A stretch of 64,000 bases of DNA from Pegea sp. RAD2-039 (taxonomy: Eukaryota > Chordata > Thaliacea > Salpida > Salpidae), in assembly GCA_034620365.1 (NCBI GenBank), contig JAQGEQ010000163.1, positions 248,001-312,000 of the forward strand. The letters are read 5' to 3'. Positions 34,353-53,334 of this stretch are shown here, piece by piece. Position 1 is the first letter of the stretch. Each line of letters starts with the position of its first letter. The notes under the pieces were generated by a model that ran no database searches, was not told where the DNA came from, and saw nothing but the letters and a program-made list of their open reading frames with translations. The translations under genes were made by a program, and so were the position numbers.

Positions 34353-37300
34353 TCTACAAATAAATCCTGAATTTAAGTATTGGTTAGATCATATTTTTAT
34401 TCGTAAAATAATTGCTGAAATATTCTGTGAAATTGTAACAAGTAAAAACCTTTGTTGTTTTTTTTTATATTTGATAATTTCTGTAGATAATTTTCTTGCT
34501 ACAAACATCAAATTGTTTTTAAAACTTAACTTTAGATTTTCAACTTTTTTAAACCAAAATATTTTGAATAATAAAAAAGCAAAACTAAATATTATTATGG
34601 TTAGTAGATTTTAGATTTTAATTTAAATAATTGAAATCTGATAACTTATGGGGGTTTTAACCCAGATAACTTAATCTAGCTTTCGACTTATCATTCAAAA
34701 CTAAACCGCTCGACAACTTTAATAACATCCAGTGAAAAGCTTTTTTAAAAGGGTTACCAAAGGGTAACTTGCTGCTAACCTGTAATCTGCAGTTATGCGT
34801 TCAATAAAATAATCTAATTTGGTTTTTCCTAACTAATTAAAATTATATTGAAAGTGTGAATAAGTCACAAAATGGTTAGTATGCTTTCAAAAGTTCACAA
34901 ATTTTATTTCATTTAATAAACTCTACAATCTAACTTTTAAAATTTAATTTTAATTACTTTTTTAATTGATAAAACTTTTTTGTTAAATAAATTTTGAAAA
35001 TCGTAAAATCCTTATTATCCTGGTTAAGTAGTAAAACCTAATAAACACTAATTAGTTATATTAACTAAGTTACTATTTAGTTATTAAAGTAAAGATAGTT
35101 AATGCTAGTAACTAATAAGAAATAGGATTAAAACAACTTAAAATAAGATTATTGAAGTTTAAAGAACTTATAAAAAGTAAAACTTATTATTTTAAATAAT
35201 TTTACTTTCTAAACATTTGCTTAAATAACTCTTAAAGTTTTTATAATTTAATAAATAAAAGTCTAACTTGATAAAAAGCTTTCTTTGAAATAAAAAGTTA
35301 TATCAAAACTTGAGTAGAAATTGAAGAACTAACTTTTCAAAACTTCTTTAATAATAAACTCATTAATGTATTTATGCTTCTAAATATTGAACAAAACAGT
35401 TACTCAATAATAAAACATGTTTTTGCGTTTTGTTTTGCAAACCTTAATAAGGCATAACTTGATGATATCTTAAATTTAGACTATTTCTTTTTAAAATACT
35501 AAACTAAAAGTTACATGAATGAATTTTCAAGTTCTTCAAAACGCAAATAAAACTTTCAGATAACAAGATATCATATCTATCCAAAGCTTGTAAATCTTTT
35601 TTAACATAAAGTAAATAAATATTCTGTAATTCCCTTGGTTTCAAGTTAATCATTTTGAATAAAAAGTTTTAATAGAAGTAAATAAAGGTCAAAGTTTGAA
35701 ATAGAAAATAAGAATAATAACAGTTTCGACAGTGAAGTTTACTCTTTATAAATATAAAAACTTTGATATTTTCCTATTTAAATCATATCTTTGAAGAACT
35801 TAAGCAATTTTGAAAGCTCCAAATAAAGTTCAAGTAAGAACAAACTTTTTGAATTGTGAGAAATGTTAGATTATACATTTATTTCCAATTTATATCTATA
35901 TTTCCAGAAAAACAGTTTATTAGGTTATGATTATATTTTAAACAAATTTATTTTATAAAGTTCACCAAAAACCTTCACAATAAAAATAATCACTTTTTAA
36001 CGGAGCAATTTTCAATTTCTTAATAATGTTGAAGGTTTAATGGATCATTATTTTGATTTTTGAAAGACATTTCCAATCAGCTGACTGAATATTTATGAAA
36101 CAAGTTTTCAATTTAAATTGTTTTTAATTTATAATAATTTTAACGTACATTATACTGAAAGTTAATAAAAGCAACTTACTCTAGTATTTATAAAAGATGT
36201 TTTCCAAATAAATGTCTCTTAAAACTCTTCAATTTCTCTAAACTTATCAAAATTAAAAACAATTTTCAAATAAAGCTTAAATTGAAGCATTTTAATTGAC
36301 AAAAATTGTATTCTACAAGTTGAGTATTTGGTTATAAAAGTTTTACGAAATTTCAAATAAAATATATTTGTTGGTAAATTCGTTGCTGAATAGATAGTTG
36401 ATTGTAAAAACTTTTTTAAATAATTCAAAGTAAACCTAAAGGTTAATAGTACTAAGTTAGTCTTTTTTAAATAATTCAAAGTAAACCTAAAGGTTAATAG
36501 TACTAAGTTAGTCATTATGTGGTTTGATTACGATAAAGTTTTTTTTTATTATTGTTTACGCTTTATAATATTTTCATTTTAATTCTATAAACTCAGTGAC
36601 ATAAAACATAATTTAAACTTTTAAACAAAGCTTCAAATTAGTAAAAAAAGTTTTCCGATAAAAAAATTACATTTTTTTGAGACAATTATGGCTTATTTAA
36701 TATGAGGAAGAAGCTTTATGTCAAAGGTAAATAAAGTACATAAAATCCATATTAGTGATTGTAAGCATTAGGTAGGGGGAATTTATATGAAAGTGGGCAG
36801 ATATCTAATTGACAACGTTATTTACTACGGTTTGTTTTTTAAAACTTTTTAATGTAAACTTTGGACCAATAAGTGTTTTTAGAAGCTTAAGGTTTTTAAC
36901 AAATTATTTTTACTGTAATTGCTTTTAATTCAATATTTTAAGTGAATTGTTTAAATTTAATAAAAATGTTAAACAGCTCTCTTTGAAGTTTAGATAAAAG
37001 ATATTTTTGGTAGTTTAGTTGGTTTTTTTTTTTGCTGGAATTAAACTTTTGAATTTTATGTTATGCCAGAAATGCAGTTTTAATTTTGATAATTAGAATT
37101 TGAAAGTTCTGGAAAGTTTGAACTTTTTATAGTTTTTAGCAAATTGAATATTTAATATATTTCTAATAAAATGTCTGCTGATTCAAATCAATAAAATTAT
37201 CAACGATTTTTTTGGTTTATCTTTAAAATAATCATTTTCAGAAAATATTTTATAATTCTATACTTTATAAAACTTTCTTTAGTTTATTAATTTATTGTTC

Positions 37301-37965
37301 GTTACTTAAATTTATGATTAATAAAGTTTTTATATCAGATATTAATTATTAAATCTTTTATTATATTAAAAGTTTTTTTAAAAATTTTATCTTATTTTTT
37401 AATGGTTATGATTTAACTAAATATTTAGAATTTTCTATATATAGAACAATACTAGTAAAGAAAATATATCAATTGCTTATTTGAAGTATAAGAATTTGAA
37501 GTTAAAATATCAACTGTTTAATCAATAACTTATATTGTTTAGATTTCTAAAATTTATTTAAAATTCATTTTTAGAAAGTTTATATTAAATAAAATTGGTT
37601 TGTTAATATAAAACAAATATTGAAAATTGGTTTTTATAAATCAAATTCTTGAAACTATTTGAAATTTTTATCTTAAATGCATATTTGGAAAAAACTTTTT
37701 ATTTTTCTAAAGACGGTTTTTCTTCAAGTTTTATTTTATAAGGTAATCAATAATTATTTATATAAATTATTTAGCTGTTAACTTGATTTTTGAGTATTTA
37801 TATATTATATTTTTTTTATATTATTAATAATTAAGTATAAAATATTAAAAAGTTGAAAATATTAATTGCTAATTTCTATTCAATCATTAAACAAGAATTT
37901 ATTTAATATTTTAAATCGACTTTTTCCTGATAATTTCTATTTTTTTAATTTATAGAATTTCAACC
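34353..37965. other. Intergenic region between divergent claudin and PI3K genes
   Basis: The two flanking genes are transcribed away from this region, so it should contain both promoters. It is AT-rich with no long open frame of interest. The only clear structure is the exact 51-bp tandem duplication at 36411-36512. The stretch before 37966 ends in a pyrimidine-rich acceptor (TTTTTTTAATTTATAG) 10 nt before the PI3K ATG. Confidence 0.5.
36411..36512 (+). repeat. 51-bp tandem duplication (two exact copies)
   Basis: CTTTTTTAAATAATTCAAAG ... ACTAAGTTAGT occurs at 36411-36461 and again at 36462-36512 with no visible difference. Because 51 is a multiple of three, a chance minus-strand frame reads a doubled peptide. 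Likely a recent slippage or replication duplication. Confidence 0.97.
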
Positions 37966-44414
<6,449 letters not shown>

Positions 44415-45383
44415 TTTTAAAAATTAACTTTTTATGCTGAATTAGAAACCCCAAAGATATTTTCATTTACCCCGAAGATTTGTTGCCCTATTCGAGTTAT
44501 AAGATCATTAATTAGTGTTTGGACATTTTTGTAATTATCTTTTATCTAAATGAACATTGTTCCATTTTATTCAGCATTTCAATTTAAGTAACATCACCAA
44601 ACACATAAACTTTTTTTAGTACAGTATTTAGCTTTTTCAACAACTTTCTATTTGATGATGCCTTTTAAACCGCAGCCTTTTTATCAATTGTAAATACATT
44701 TTCCTAATTTTTTTCTCATCTAATTCTGTTGTTCGTGTTTTAAGTGCAATGTATCGATCACTCATTCGCTGGATTAGTAGAAATTCTTATCATTTTATTA
44801 AACTGAAATTCGTTTAAGAGACAAATTTTTACATTTAATAAGCAGCTAGTCAGCAGTTTTTGATCAAGTATTTGAACATCTGTACCACGAATCGATTCTT
44901 CAAATTAATCGATAAAATTTTCTACAACAAAATTGAACTATCTTCTAAATACACAAATCACAATGTTATTAGAAGAGTAATATTTGAGAATTTGTGGGAA
45001 TTGTAGAAAGTTATGATTTGCAATTACTGAGTGCCAATTGAAGAAAAATAAAAGTTTTTTTTAGATAAATTCAATCAATCGTCAATGGAATTTCAGAATA
45101 ATTAGAAATATGAAAAGTTTGGTCATTTCGAGAAATACAAGAAGATAATTGCAACGAAAAAGCTCTAAAGATTAAGTTGATAACAATGAAAATGTCTGAA
45201 TTAGTCAAAGGAACCAAACTATTGTTGAAATTGAAGTGTTGTTGAATTACATTCAATAAGTTTGGTTTTAAACAAATATTGTCAGAACGGTTGCATATTA
45301 AATAAAATAAATTTTAGAATTAAAAAGAATGTTAGTTGAATTACTATTCACTAGTTGATAATTAAGTAAAGAAGCTTTGAAGA
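44415..45383. other. Short intergenic region between convergent PI3K and ADP-glucokinase genes
   Basis: Only about 970 bp separate the two stop codons and the genes point at each other, so it should contain both 3' UTRs. No coding signal is visible. A minus-strand frame at 45071-45256 is short and featureless. Confidence 0.6.
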
Positions 45384-47025
45384 TCAGATCTGGTAACGTA
45401 GACCAGCTGCAGAAATGTTGTCACCTCCACCAGCAGTTTGAAAAACTTTTGTACAAACTAAATTAGGAGCCACACATAACAAAATCTCATCATCTTCAAG
45501 TGATTCTGTCCAACAAGACACTGGATTCTCATTTGAGAAGTTGATTCTATTAGCGTTTTCTGAATCTATCGAAGTTGAAAAGGATTCATCCATCAACATT
45601 TTAGAAGTAGCTACATCAACTTCTTCATTCCCACAAATGTATCTGTTGGCAGTGAGCGAGGCATGAGCTGCAGCTTGCTCTGTGTTCTTCCAAAGTGAAT
45701 TAACTCGAGTTAAGATGGCTTGAAAAGCAAGAGTATGAACGTGTATGCGAGATCCTGGCTTTTCTAACCCTCTTGGAACTTTTATTTTGATTAATTCGTT
45801 ATATAAAGAACGCATTGAGTCTAGGACAAAAGCGACTCGCGGATAAGCTTCAGAAACCATGGTGATGTTACCAAATTTCAAAAAACTGATCAAATTTGGA
45901 AGTTCTTGTTCATTCATACCTAAAGAATCAGAATGCGGTAGAACAAACTTCACAACGTCTTCAAGAAGTGAAGATTCGACAAAAGAAGCCATCTCAAAAT
46001 GAACCAATTTTTTGGTTTCAGATCTGATATCAAATAACAGATCACTAAGAAGAGAAAGTCTTTCTTCTCGTTCACCTGGTCTGTAAAAAAAAAACACAAA
46101 AATGTTAAATAATCAAAGTTATCAGAGATTATCTCAATTTAATTTTTAGTTAACTCACTTGAATCTGTAATTATCCATCACTTGTAAACCTCCAACAACA
46201 TACAAGTCAGAGTCATGATCTTTATACCTTTTCATAAAAGTCTCTAGTGAAGATATAGTTGGATTATATTTATCAGCAATAGCAATATATCGATTAGCTC
46301 TTGGTGCTGTATGTGGGCCCCATTTTTGACCAGATTTATATTCTAATATCAGATGAATGTCACTTTTGTCAACTAAAGATCCGGCAAGTTTTATATCTTT
46401 GTGTAAAGTGTCAATGAAATCTGTAGCACCAGTAGAAGCAAGTAATACATCAGCACCTTCAAGGGCTAATCGATTAGCAATTACAGGAGCATTTCCACCA
46501 ACTACTAAACGATTCGAAGGTATTCTTTTAGCTGTATCAACCATTTCAAGGAATAGAGTATCATTAGTAACATATCTTTCACCAGCAGCTCCATGAGTGA
46601 AATAATATGAAAAACCTTCAATTAAATCTTCAATATTATCAATAGAGTCATGATGTTTGACTTTTGTTAAAGGTTTAACTTTCATTTCATCAAAAAACGT
46701 GACTGCATCAACAAGTATATCCATACAACCACCAAATCCGACAGCAACTTTCAATTTTGATTCTTTGTCAACCTAAATTAACAATTTATTAATTTGAAAA
46801 ATAGAAATAATTTCATAACTGTTCTTTAAAAGAAATGCTACAATACTTAAAAAATATTAAAACAAACAAAATGTTAATACAAACTTTTTGTTCAGCTTTT
46901 TCAAGTGAAGCCTTTATTACATCAAAGTCCATAGTTTGAATATTTAATTTACTTTTGAAATAAATTGCAATAAAGACAACAGTTATGGAGAAAACAAATA
47001 GTTTCGACAACTTGTCCAGCAACAT
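45384..47025 (-). CDS. ADPGK: ADP-dependent glucokinase
   Basis: Three coding exons (47025-46885, 46772-46159, 46080-45384) join in phase to 483 aa, close to the usual length for animal ADPGK. The enzyme phosphorylates glucose with ADP as donor; animal forms sit at the ER. An N-terminal hydrophobic segment (LFVFSITVVFIAIYF, about 8-23) fits an ER signal or anchor. Family motifs are present: VAVGFGGCMD near the start of the core, VGGNAPVIANRL, LILEYKSGQKWG, ANRYI, LGMNEQELPNL, and the GGGDNIS motif (469-475) with the expected catalytic Asp at about 472. The open frame continues upstream through GTG codons, but the first ATG is at 47025 and a TTTTAG acceptor lies 14 nt before it, so 47025 is the start. 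The gene converges with PI3K. Confidence 0.94.
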
Positions 47026-50000
47026 ACTTAAATGTAAACCTAAAACACCAACCACTATTATAACAGAACCACGTTATTGATTTGTAAATATAATTTCTAG
47101 GAAAAAAACTGAAAATTTCAGTGATTTAAAACAAAAATAAAACTTTAATTATAATTTAAAAATTGCTCTTTTCTTACTAATTGTAAAAAATTAAGTTTAT
47201 TTTAAATCAAGACAATCAGCAAATTTAATTTTAAATTATCTAAGTAGAATAGAACTTCTTAACCAGCAGCTTTTTATATTTAATGTTTACACCAAAAATT
47301 GAAATAGATTGTAAATAAATATAGATTTTACAATATACAAAAATGTTTACAATAAATAAAATATAACCTAAATAATTTCTAAATGAAAGTTTCATAAAGT
47401 TTATTGGAGTGTTGATTATATTTAGTTAACTTTAAAAAATATTGTAGAAACTCAATAAACTGAAGAAGTTTATAGAAATAATATTTACAAATAATTACCA
47501 AATTCACTTTTAAACATTAATACCAGAAAATATCAAATTCTAGGAATTACCAAAACCTCTAATAAAATAAAAATCATTTTCAGCAAAGTATTAACTAAAT
47601 ATCTTTAAAAATGTTTTGTTAAAATAAAGAATTGTACTTTTGCAAATACGTAGAACTCAATAATATTTGCACCATTTTGGATTTATAATTTTTGTTTTTA
47701 AATTTGTTATGAGATGTTGAAACGTAAACATAATTAATCTGTTACAGCTTACATTAAACTCAACATTTTTTTTAAGAAAAAGTTTACAAAAATGAAAAAA
47801 GTTAGTAGGTAAGCAACAATATAATAAATTTTAAATAAGAAGATTGCATAACTCACAACTTAAGTTCTTGTTAAAGATAAATCAAATCTTTAGATTAAGA
47901 TTAGAATCTATTAATCACTAATAGTGACTTTAATTGACATGATTGTATCACCTGAAGTTTATTGAAAAAAGTTTAAATAAACTATTATTATTAATAAACT
48001 TACATAATTTGTTTATTTTCATGAACTTTAAAATGTGCAAATACAGCTTACTAATCAAATGCAAGAGTTGTAAGAATCAATTTGTGTTATAAGTAAAAGT
48101 GGAAAAAATGTGTAACGAAAATTGAACTTTAAACAAATAAGTTTTTAGATAAGAGTTTGTTAGCGAATGAAAATCTGAAATATATCAATAATTAAGGAAA
48201 TAAATTTATGATTTTATTAAATTAAGTTGAAACAACTCGACCTTAATTAAATGCAAATTAAATTGTTATCTTCAAGTAAAAAACTATAAAATTTCAACAA
48301 CATAACTAGATCCATTTAAGTATTTTACGGAAATAAATTACTAAAAGCGACAAGATGGACGATTGCTTGAGTCGGAATAACTATTTAATTACAAAATGGT
48401 TGAGTCAATTATGTTATTGAATCATGCACATGTGGGTCCAAATACCACTTCACCGCCGAAGATATGCCGAGACGCGCAGTAAGTATCTTCCCTAAAAATT
48501 GTCAAATAGTTACACCTTCGATTGCTTCGAAAAAAGCAAATACTTTGAGAAGGAAACCTTTATTTGTTCACGTCGATATTACTACTCCATGTCACTGGAC
48601 AGTGTCACCGAAAAACAGATCTATAGAGCGGAAATAGGCGAGCGCGCGCGCTACTCACCACTGTAATCGCAGTCCATAGTAAGGAAGTCAGCTTTCTTCT
48701 GTGTGAATGTCAACTTCCTTCTATCTACAACATCAGCTTCGGAAGTTCACTCAAAGTTACTAGAAGTTCAAGTTTCAGGCAGTGAAAAAAGGAAAAAGAA
48801 GTTTGCTAAATATTAATAAATATTTGATTCTTTGAAAAATAAGTATTTTCATTCATAAAAAATCATTGAAAATTATTGTTTTTTTCCTATGCTTATAGAC
48901 AAATTAAAAGTTTTAATAAGCTTATGTGACCTTAAAATGCCATTTAAAACGATATTATTTATATTTTGATAGAATTTTGAGATTGTTATTGATTTGCATT
49001 TTAGATCAATGCATAAGAACAACTGCTCGCTTACAAAACATAAAAACTTAAATTTTACGTTTATACTTTTGTGTATGTTTTAAAAACTTTTCTATCTCTT
49101 CTTTTGAAAATTCTTTGAAACTTGTTTCTGTATTTTATTTTCTAATACTTTACAGTAACTTATTGTAAAATGAATAAAATTTGATTTGCAAAAACCAAAA
49201 AAAGCCAAATCTGGCGAAATTTGTTCCACATTTTGTTGCTGTTGTTGTAAATTAGGAATTATTAATGAAATGTTTTGTAAATGAAATATTGTTTAAATAT
49301 TCAAATATTTTGTATTAATAGAAAGATATTCAATCAATTCTAACAAACATTTTGTGAAACTCAAAGTAATCTTCAAGGTCATGTCTTCTGATAGAGTAAC
49401 AATTTCTATAACTCTAGTTGAAACAAATCTACTTAAAATAAATTTATTATGTATTTATTATTATTATTTATTATGAAACAATTTGAAAGCATTAAAAAAA
49501 TTCCCTTAAAATAAGATTTCATAAAAATTTTAAGTTCAATATTTTTTCATCTACAAATTATTGTAAGATTCTGTAATTTTGAAAATAATTTTTCTAAATT
49601 CTCAGTTTTATTTTAGTTTATCAGATTTTGGAAGAAATGTCAGAATAATAACAATTTGATTCTGAAACCGTCTAGATAGATAAGAAGCAGATTTACTATC
49701 GACAAATAAACTTTATTTTATTCATACTAAAAGTATATAGATGAGAATTTTTATTCTTTAAAGTTAGATTACAAATAGAAATCTCTGTAGTTAAAATAAT
49801 TTTTCAAAATGATTGATAAAAATTGTCAAAAGTTTGTCAAATTTATAAGAAATTCTATAAAAGGTATCATCATATGATCATTACAATTAGTTTTTATCAA
49901 ACTAGTGTAGAGTTTTAGAGATAAGTTATTTATTTATCATTTTTATTCTGTGATTCAATTTGGTTTTTTCCAACTTCTTAAAGTTTTGTTAAAAATATAA

Positions 50001-50227
50001 TTCAAGTAATTTCTGTAAAAGTGAATTTTCATTTTACTTTTGGTTGTTAAGTTGTATTTATTTATATTTTTGTATCTAGATTAGTTTGTGTTAAACTGTT
50101 ATACTTAAGAACTTTTCTTTTCATATAATTTGTCATTTGCAGCCATACTTTAGATAAAAATCAAATTTTATTTACTTTAAATTTCTGTTTATAATTTATA
50201 TTTAAATAGAAATTTTTAAATACAAAA
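47026..50227. other. Region between divergent ADPGK and ROGDI genes
   Basis: No coding exon is recognised. The sequence is AT-rich except for a patch at about 48430-48780 with CGCGCGCG and two opposing splice-donor-like sites. Because the flanking genes diverge, promoters of both are expected here. Confidence 0.5.
48430..48780. promoter_or_regulatory. Promoter-like CG-containing patch with opposing donor sites
   Basis: In contrast to the AT-rich surroundings, this patch has GAGCGCGCGCGCTAC at 48640 and other CG dinucleotides. A plus-strand donor (GCGCA|GTAAGT, near 48479) could end a 5'-UTR exon for ROGDI. A minus-strand donor (CAGTG|GTGAGT, 48657-48652) could end one for ADPGK. The geometry (plus exon left, minus exon right) would make the transcripts overlap head to head, which is unusual, so only the composition is secure. 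Confidence 0.3.
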
Positions 50228-53200
50228 ATGGAAATAAAAAACGTAAGTAATTATTTATAAATATTATTTATAAGCAAAGTGATTTTTAACATTTGATTTT
50301 ATTATTTAATTTTTTGGTGTTTATTTTTCAATTTTTTTTTTAGGATGTCGAATGGTTGATTGATTGTGAGTTACCATCAATTTTGAAGATTGTTCGTTCA
50401 AAATTTTCTTATATTTTTCATGAAGCACGCTCAAAAAATTCTGTTTGTTTTAAGATCTTGTGTGTTTCATCTTCTAGGTAATAATCAATTTCATAAAGTT
50501 TTATTTTTCATTTAAATTTCTTATAATAGTTTCAAAAAAATAACTTTACTGTAAATATAAATATTAATTAAATCATAATTTTTTTATTTCGAGTTGTTTC
50601 AATGCACTTTTAGTCATTTAGTTTAATATTTTTACTTTTAAAAGTGGTTCTGAATCATTAAATGGAAGAGCAACTTTTAATTTTGATACAATTTCTTCAC
50701 TTGAACTTTTGTTGAAATCATCAAAATCACAACCACCAATAAAAGCATCTTTCAGACCTGAGAGACAGTGGAAACTTCAGCAGGTTACAATTTACTTAAT
50801 TATTTAGTTTGAAGTTAAAATTTAATTTTGATTGTAATTCTTATCAACACAATTTGAAAACTTTTTTGAAGTCTTATTTGTTTCTATTCTAAATGAAGAA
50901 GTAACTTCAGTGAAAGATAAATGATTTTAATTTAAATGATTTCAGATAAAAACAAATAAATAAAAACTTGTAATTCTACTGAAATTATTTTTTAATTAAT
51001 TTATTTATTACAATAAACGCGAAGGAGGGTGCCTGAAGAGAGTACCTCCCGCTAACACACATTCTCACAAATAATATAATTAAGTTGTAAATATAGAAAA
51101 CTATAGATGTTACACAGATGATATTTCAGAAATTCCCTTATAACATTAATTTCATTATAACATTAAACAATTACATAAAATGTAAATGATATAAAAAAGA
51201 GAATGCTTGAGAAGCACACGAGCCTAATAAATCCTTTGATGAAATATTGGTTCAAGGAATTTGCAGCTGGTTTACGAGAAAAAGTTATAAGTTCAGACTT
51301 TGTGGGCTGGATTCTGAGCTGCCAATTCGTAGACCAGTTTTTTACAGTGTGTAGTGCAGTTTGAAGTTTTGAAGGATTACAAGATAATAGCTTGATATCA
51401 TCTGCATACACAAACACACTAACATCATCTACTGCTACTAGTCTTCTGATGAAGATACAAGTCTAGGAGAAAATAATATAAATATATCTCTTGTAAACTT
51501 TACAAAGATAATTGTACAGAGATTTGATGGAAGGGTTCACTTTAGTTTGCTTATACGAGGTCATTATATAGAAAGCTTTTGAAATACTGTAAATATTTAG
51601 TCAGATATGTTTTTTTATTGATTCTATAAAAAAAGTACAAAAGTAAATTACTGATGTAATCAGAAGAGTTGAAAATAGAAATTTAATTTACATCTGATAG
51701 AAATTTATAGTTAAAATCCTATTTGCAACATTTGTTATAAGATTGGAAATTGTAATTACAGGCTTGTGTTGATAAAGAAAGTTTTTTAGAAATGAACTTT
51801 AATTTCTGTAGATTGGAACTTCCACCATACTTTCATCTAGATAAGTTTTTATCTACTCAAGATTTTCTGCTTCAAATAAAACCAAAAAATTTTGAATCAA
51901 ATTCTCCGAGTTGATGGTGACTCAGCTTTTAGTAGAGAATCTTTCATCTTATTAAATAGAATTTCAATTATTTTAATCTAAAACTTGAAATAGGAAATTA
52001 TTAGTAGAATAATTATTTATTTAGTGATTTAAACTTTAGATTAAAGTAAATATATCAGTTCAGACTTTATTTGTTTTAATTTTGTGTCATCTATTTACTT
52101 AATAAATGAAAATCGGATTTTTTAATCATTTTAATAAATTTTTCAGATTCAAGATTCTTATAACAGCATAAAAGAAGCCAATCAAATTCTGAAAATTATT
52201 CAGAAAAAAAATCTTTCAGTTGATGCTTTGCTTGAACATCTGAATGAAATAATTGTTCAATTATGTTTATGTCAACGTCTACTTATATCACCAAAAAAAT
52301 TACCATTAACTGCTCTTGTAAACAGTTCTCTTTCTGTAAGTATTTCAAATGTAATCTTTTCATCATTAATATATTTCACTTTTTAAGTTGATTTAATCAA
52401 AATTACTATTTAGTAACTCAACTTTGTCAATATTTTCTAATAATTTATTGGCTAACTTACAGATGAAACTATTTTCTCAAGTTATTTTTCTTTTTAAATC
52501 ATACTGAGACAACAAACTTAGTTTTTGAAGTCAATAAACTGTTGGTTTGCTTTATACAATCAAAATTAAATCAGCTAACATCTAACTTTTAAACCAGTTT
52601 TCACAATCATCTTAAGATCTATTTATCTTTTGTTGATAGTAAATCTTAAATTTGTAATTTTTTAGAAAATGTTTTTTCCCCCTCTACCTGGAGATACACT
52701 GATAAACATCTTTTTATTAGAAGATCGTTTAGTTGTAGTCACATATATAGTTCAACAAGCTCATACAAATGCATCTCTCAATGCAAATAAAGGAGGTAGA
52801 TTTCATACAATCAAATCTTGTCGAGAAAAGTTACTTTTTTATGAAGTAGGCTCTATTTTGTAAGTTTTTCTCATTTCTTTGACAAATCAATAATTTTTTT
52901 CTGAATTGAGATTTAGTTTTTACATAAAACACGTCAGCTAACTTCACTATGTCTTTTTGCTGTTTAATTTATCAAAAGATTGAAGTTTTTTAGCTTATTT
53001 GATTTAACTAACAACTTTATGTTGTCATCAATAATTAATATTGATTTGCATTAAACCAATCAATTTATAGAATATTGTTTACATGCTTTCAATATAAAAA
53101 TTGATATTTCTATCAGAGAACACGTTGGAACTCTGTATGAAGTTGCATCTTTTCACAGAGCTGATATGAAAATGAATTTAGCTTCAAAACTCCTGGAGAC

Positions 53201-53334
53201 AGCAAACTTTTCTCAGAAGATATTTCAAGAATTTTTTGACAAAGTAATTTGTTTGAAGATTTTTAAATCTTTTAAAAATATTTAAATTTTATTATTTATT
53301 TCAGTTGAAATATTTACATGAAAAATTGGTTTAA
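50228..53334 (+). CDS. ROGDI: Rogdi homologue (leucine-zipper protein)
   Basis: Seven exons join in phase to 275 aa, close to the length of known ROGDI proteins: 50228-50242, 50344-50477, 50645-50783, 52147-52335, 52666-52859, 53117-53243, 53305-53334. The first coding exon has five codons. Conserved features I recognise are the EWLIDCELPSIL start, the RPERQWKLQQIQD block at the 50783/52147 junction, LCQRLLISPKKLPL, and KMFFPPLPGDTLINIFL, which matches the family's hallmark P-x-LP-x-D-x-L segment. The family folds as an elongated alpha-helical bundle plus beta domain and is linked to V-ATPase assembly through the DMXL/Rabconnectin complex; that role is from family knowledge. The gene ends with a tiny 10-codon exon. 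A retrotransposon fragment sits in the long third intron. An acceptor (TTTAAATAG) lies 18 nt before the ATG. Confidence 0.9.
51000..51470 (-). mobile_element. Non-LTR retrotransposon fragment, copy 2, with YADD reverse-transcriptase motif
   Basis: On the minus strand about 51465-51235 reads part of a reverse-transcriptase palm domain. The core is RLVAVDDVSVFVYADDIKLL, followed by TVKNWSTNWQL and KSELITFSRK. YADD is the catalytic motif. It passes directly into a 3' UTR (51176-51011) closely similar to 31688-31536. The segment that should lie between the palm and the C-terminal tail is missing, so this copy is internally deleted as well as 5'-truncated. It lies antisense within the third intron of ROGDI, and both host splice sites are intact. 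Confidence 0.9.

Noticed and set aside
47026-47055. ADPGK start extended upstream to a GTG codon at 47055
   Set aside because: Eukaryotic initiation at ATG is expected, and a TTTTAG acceptor lies between the GTG and the ATG at 47025, so the GTG is intronic or outron sequence.
51163-51417. Independent gene with a YADD motif
   Set aside because: It is a reverse-transcriptase fragment directly joined to a retrotransposon 3' UTR, not a host gene.
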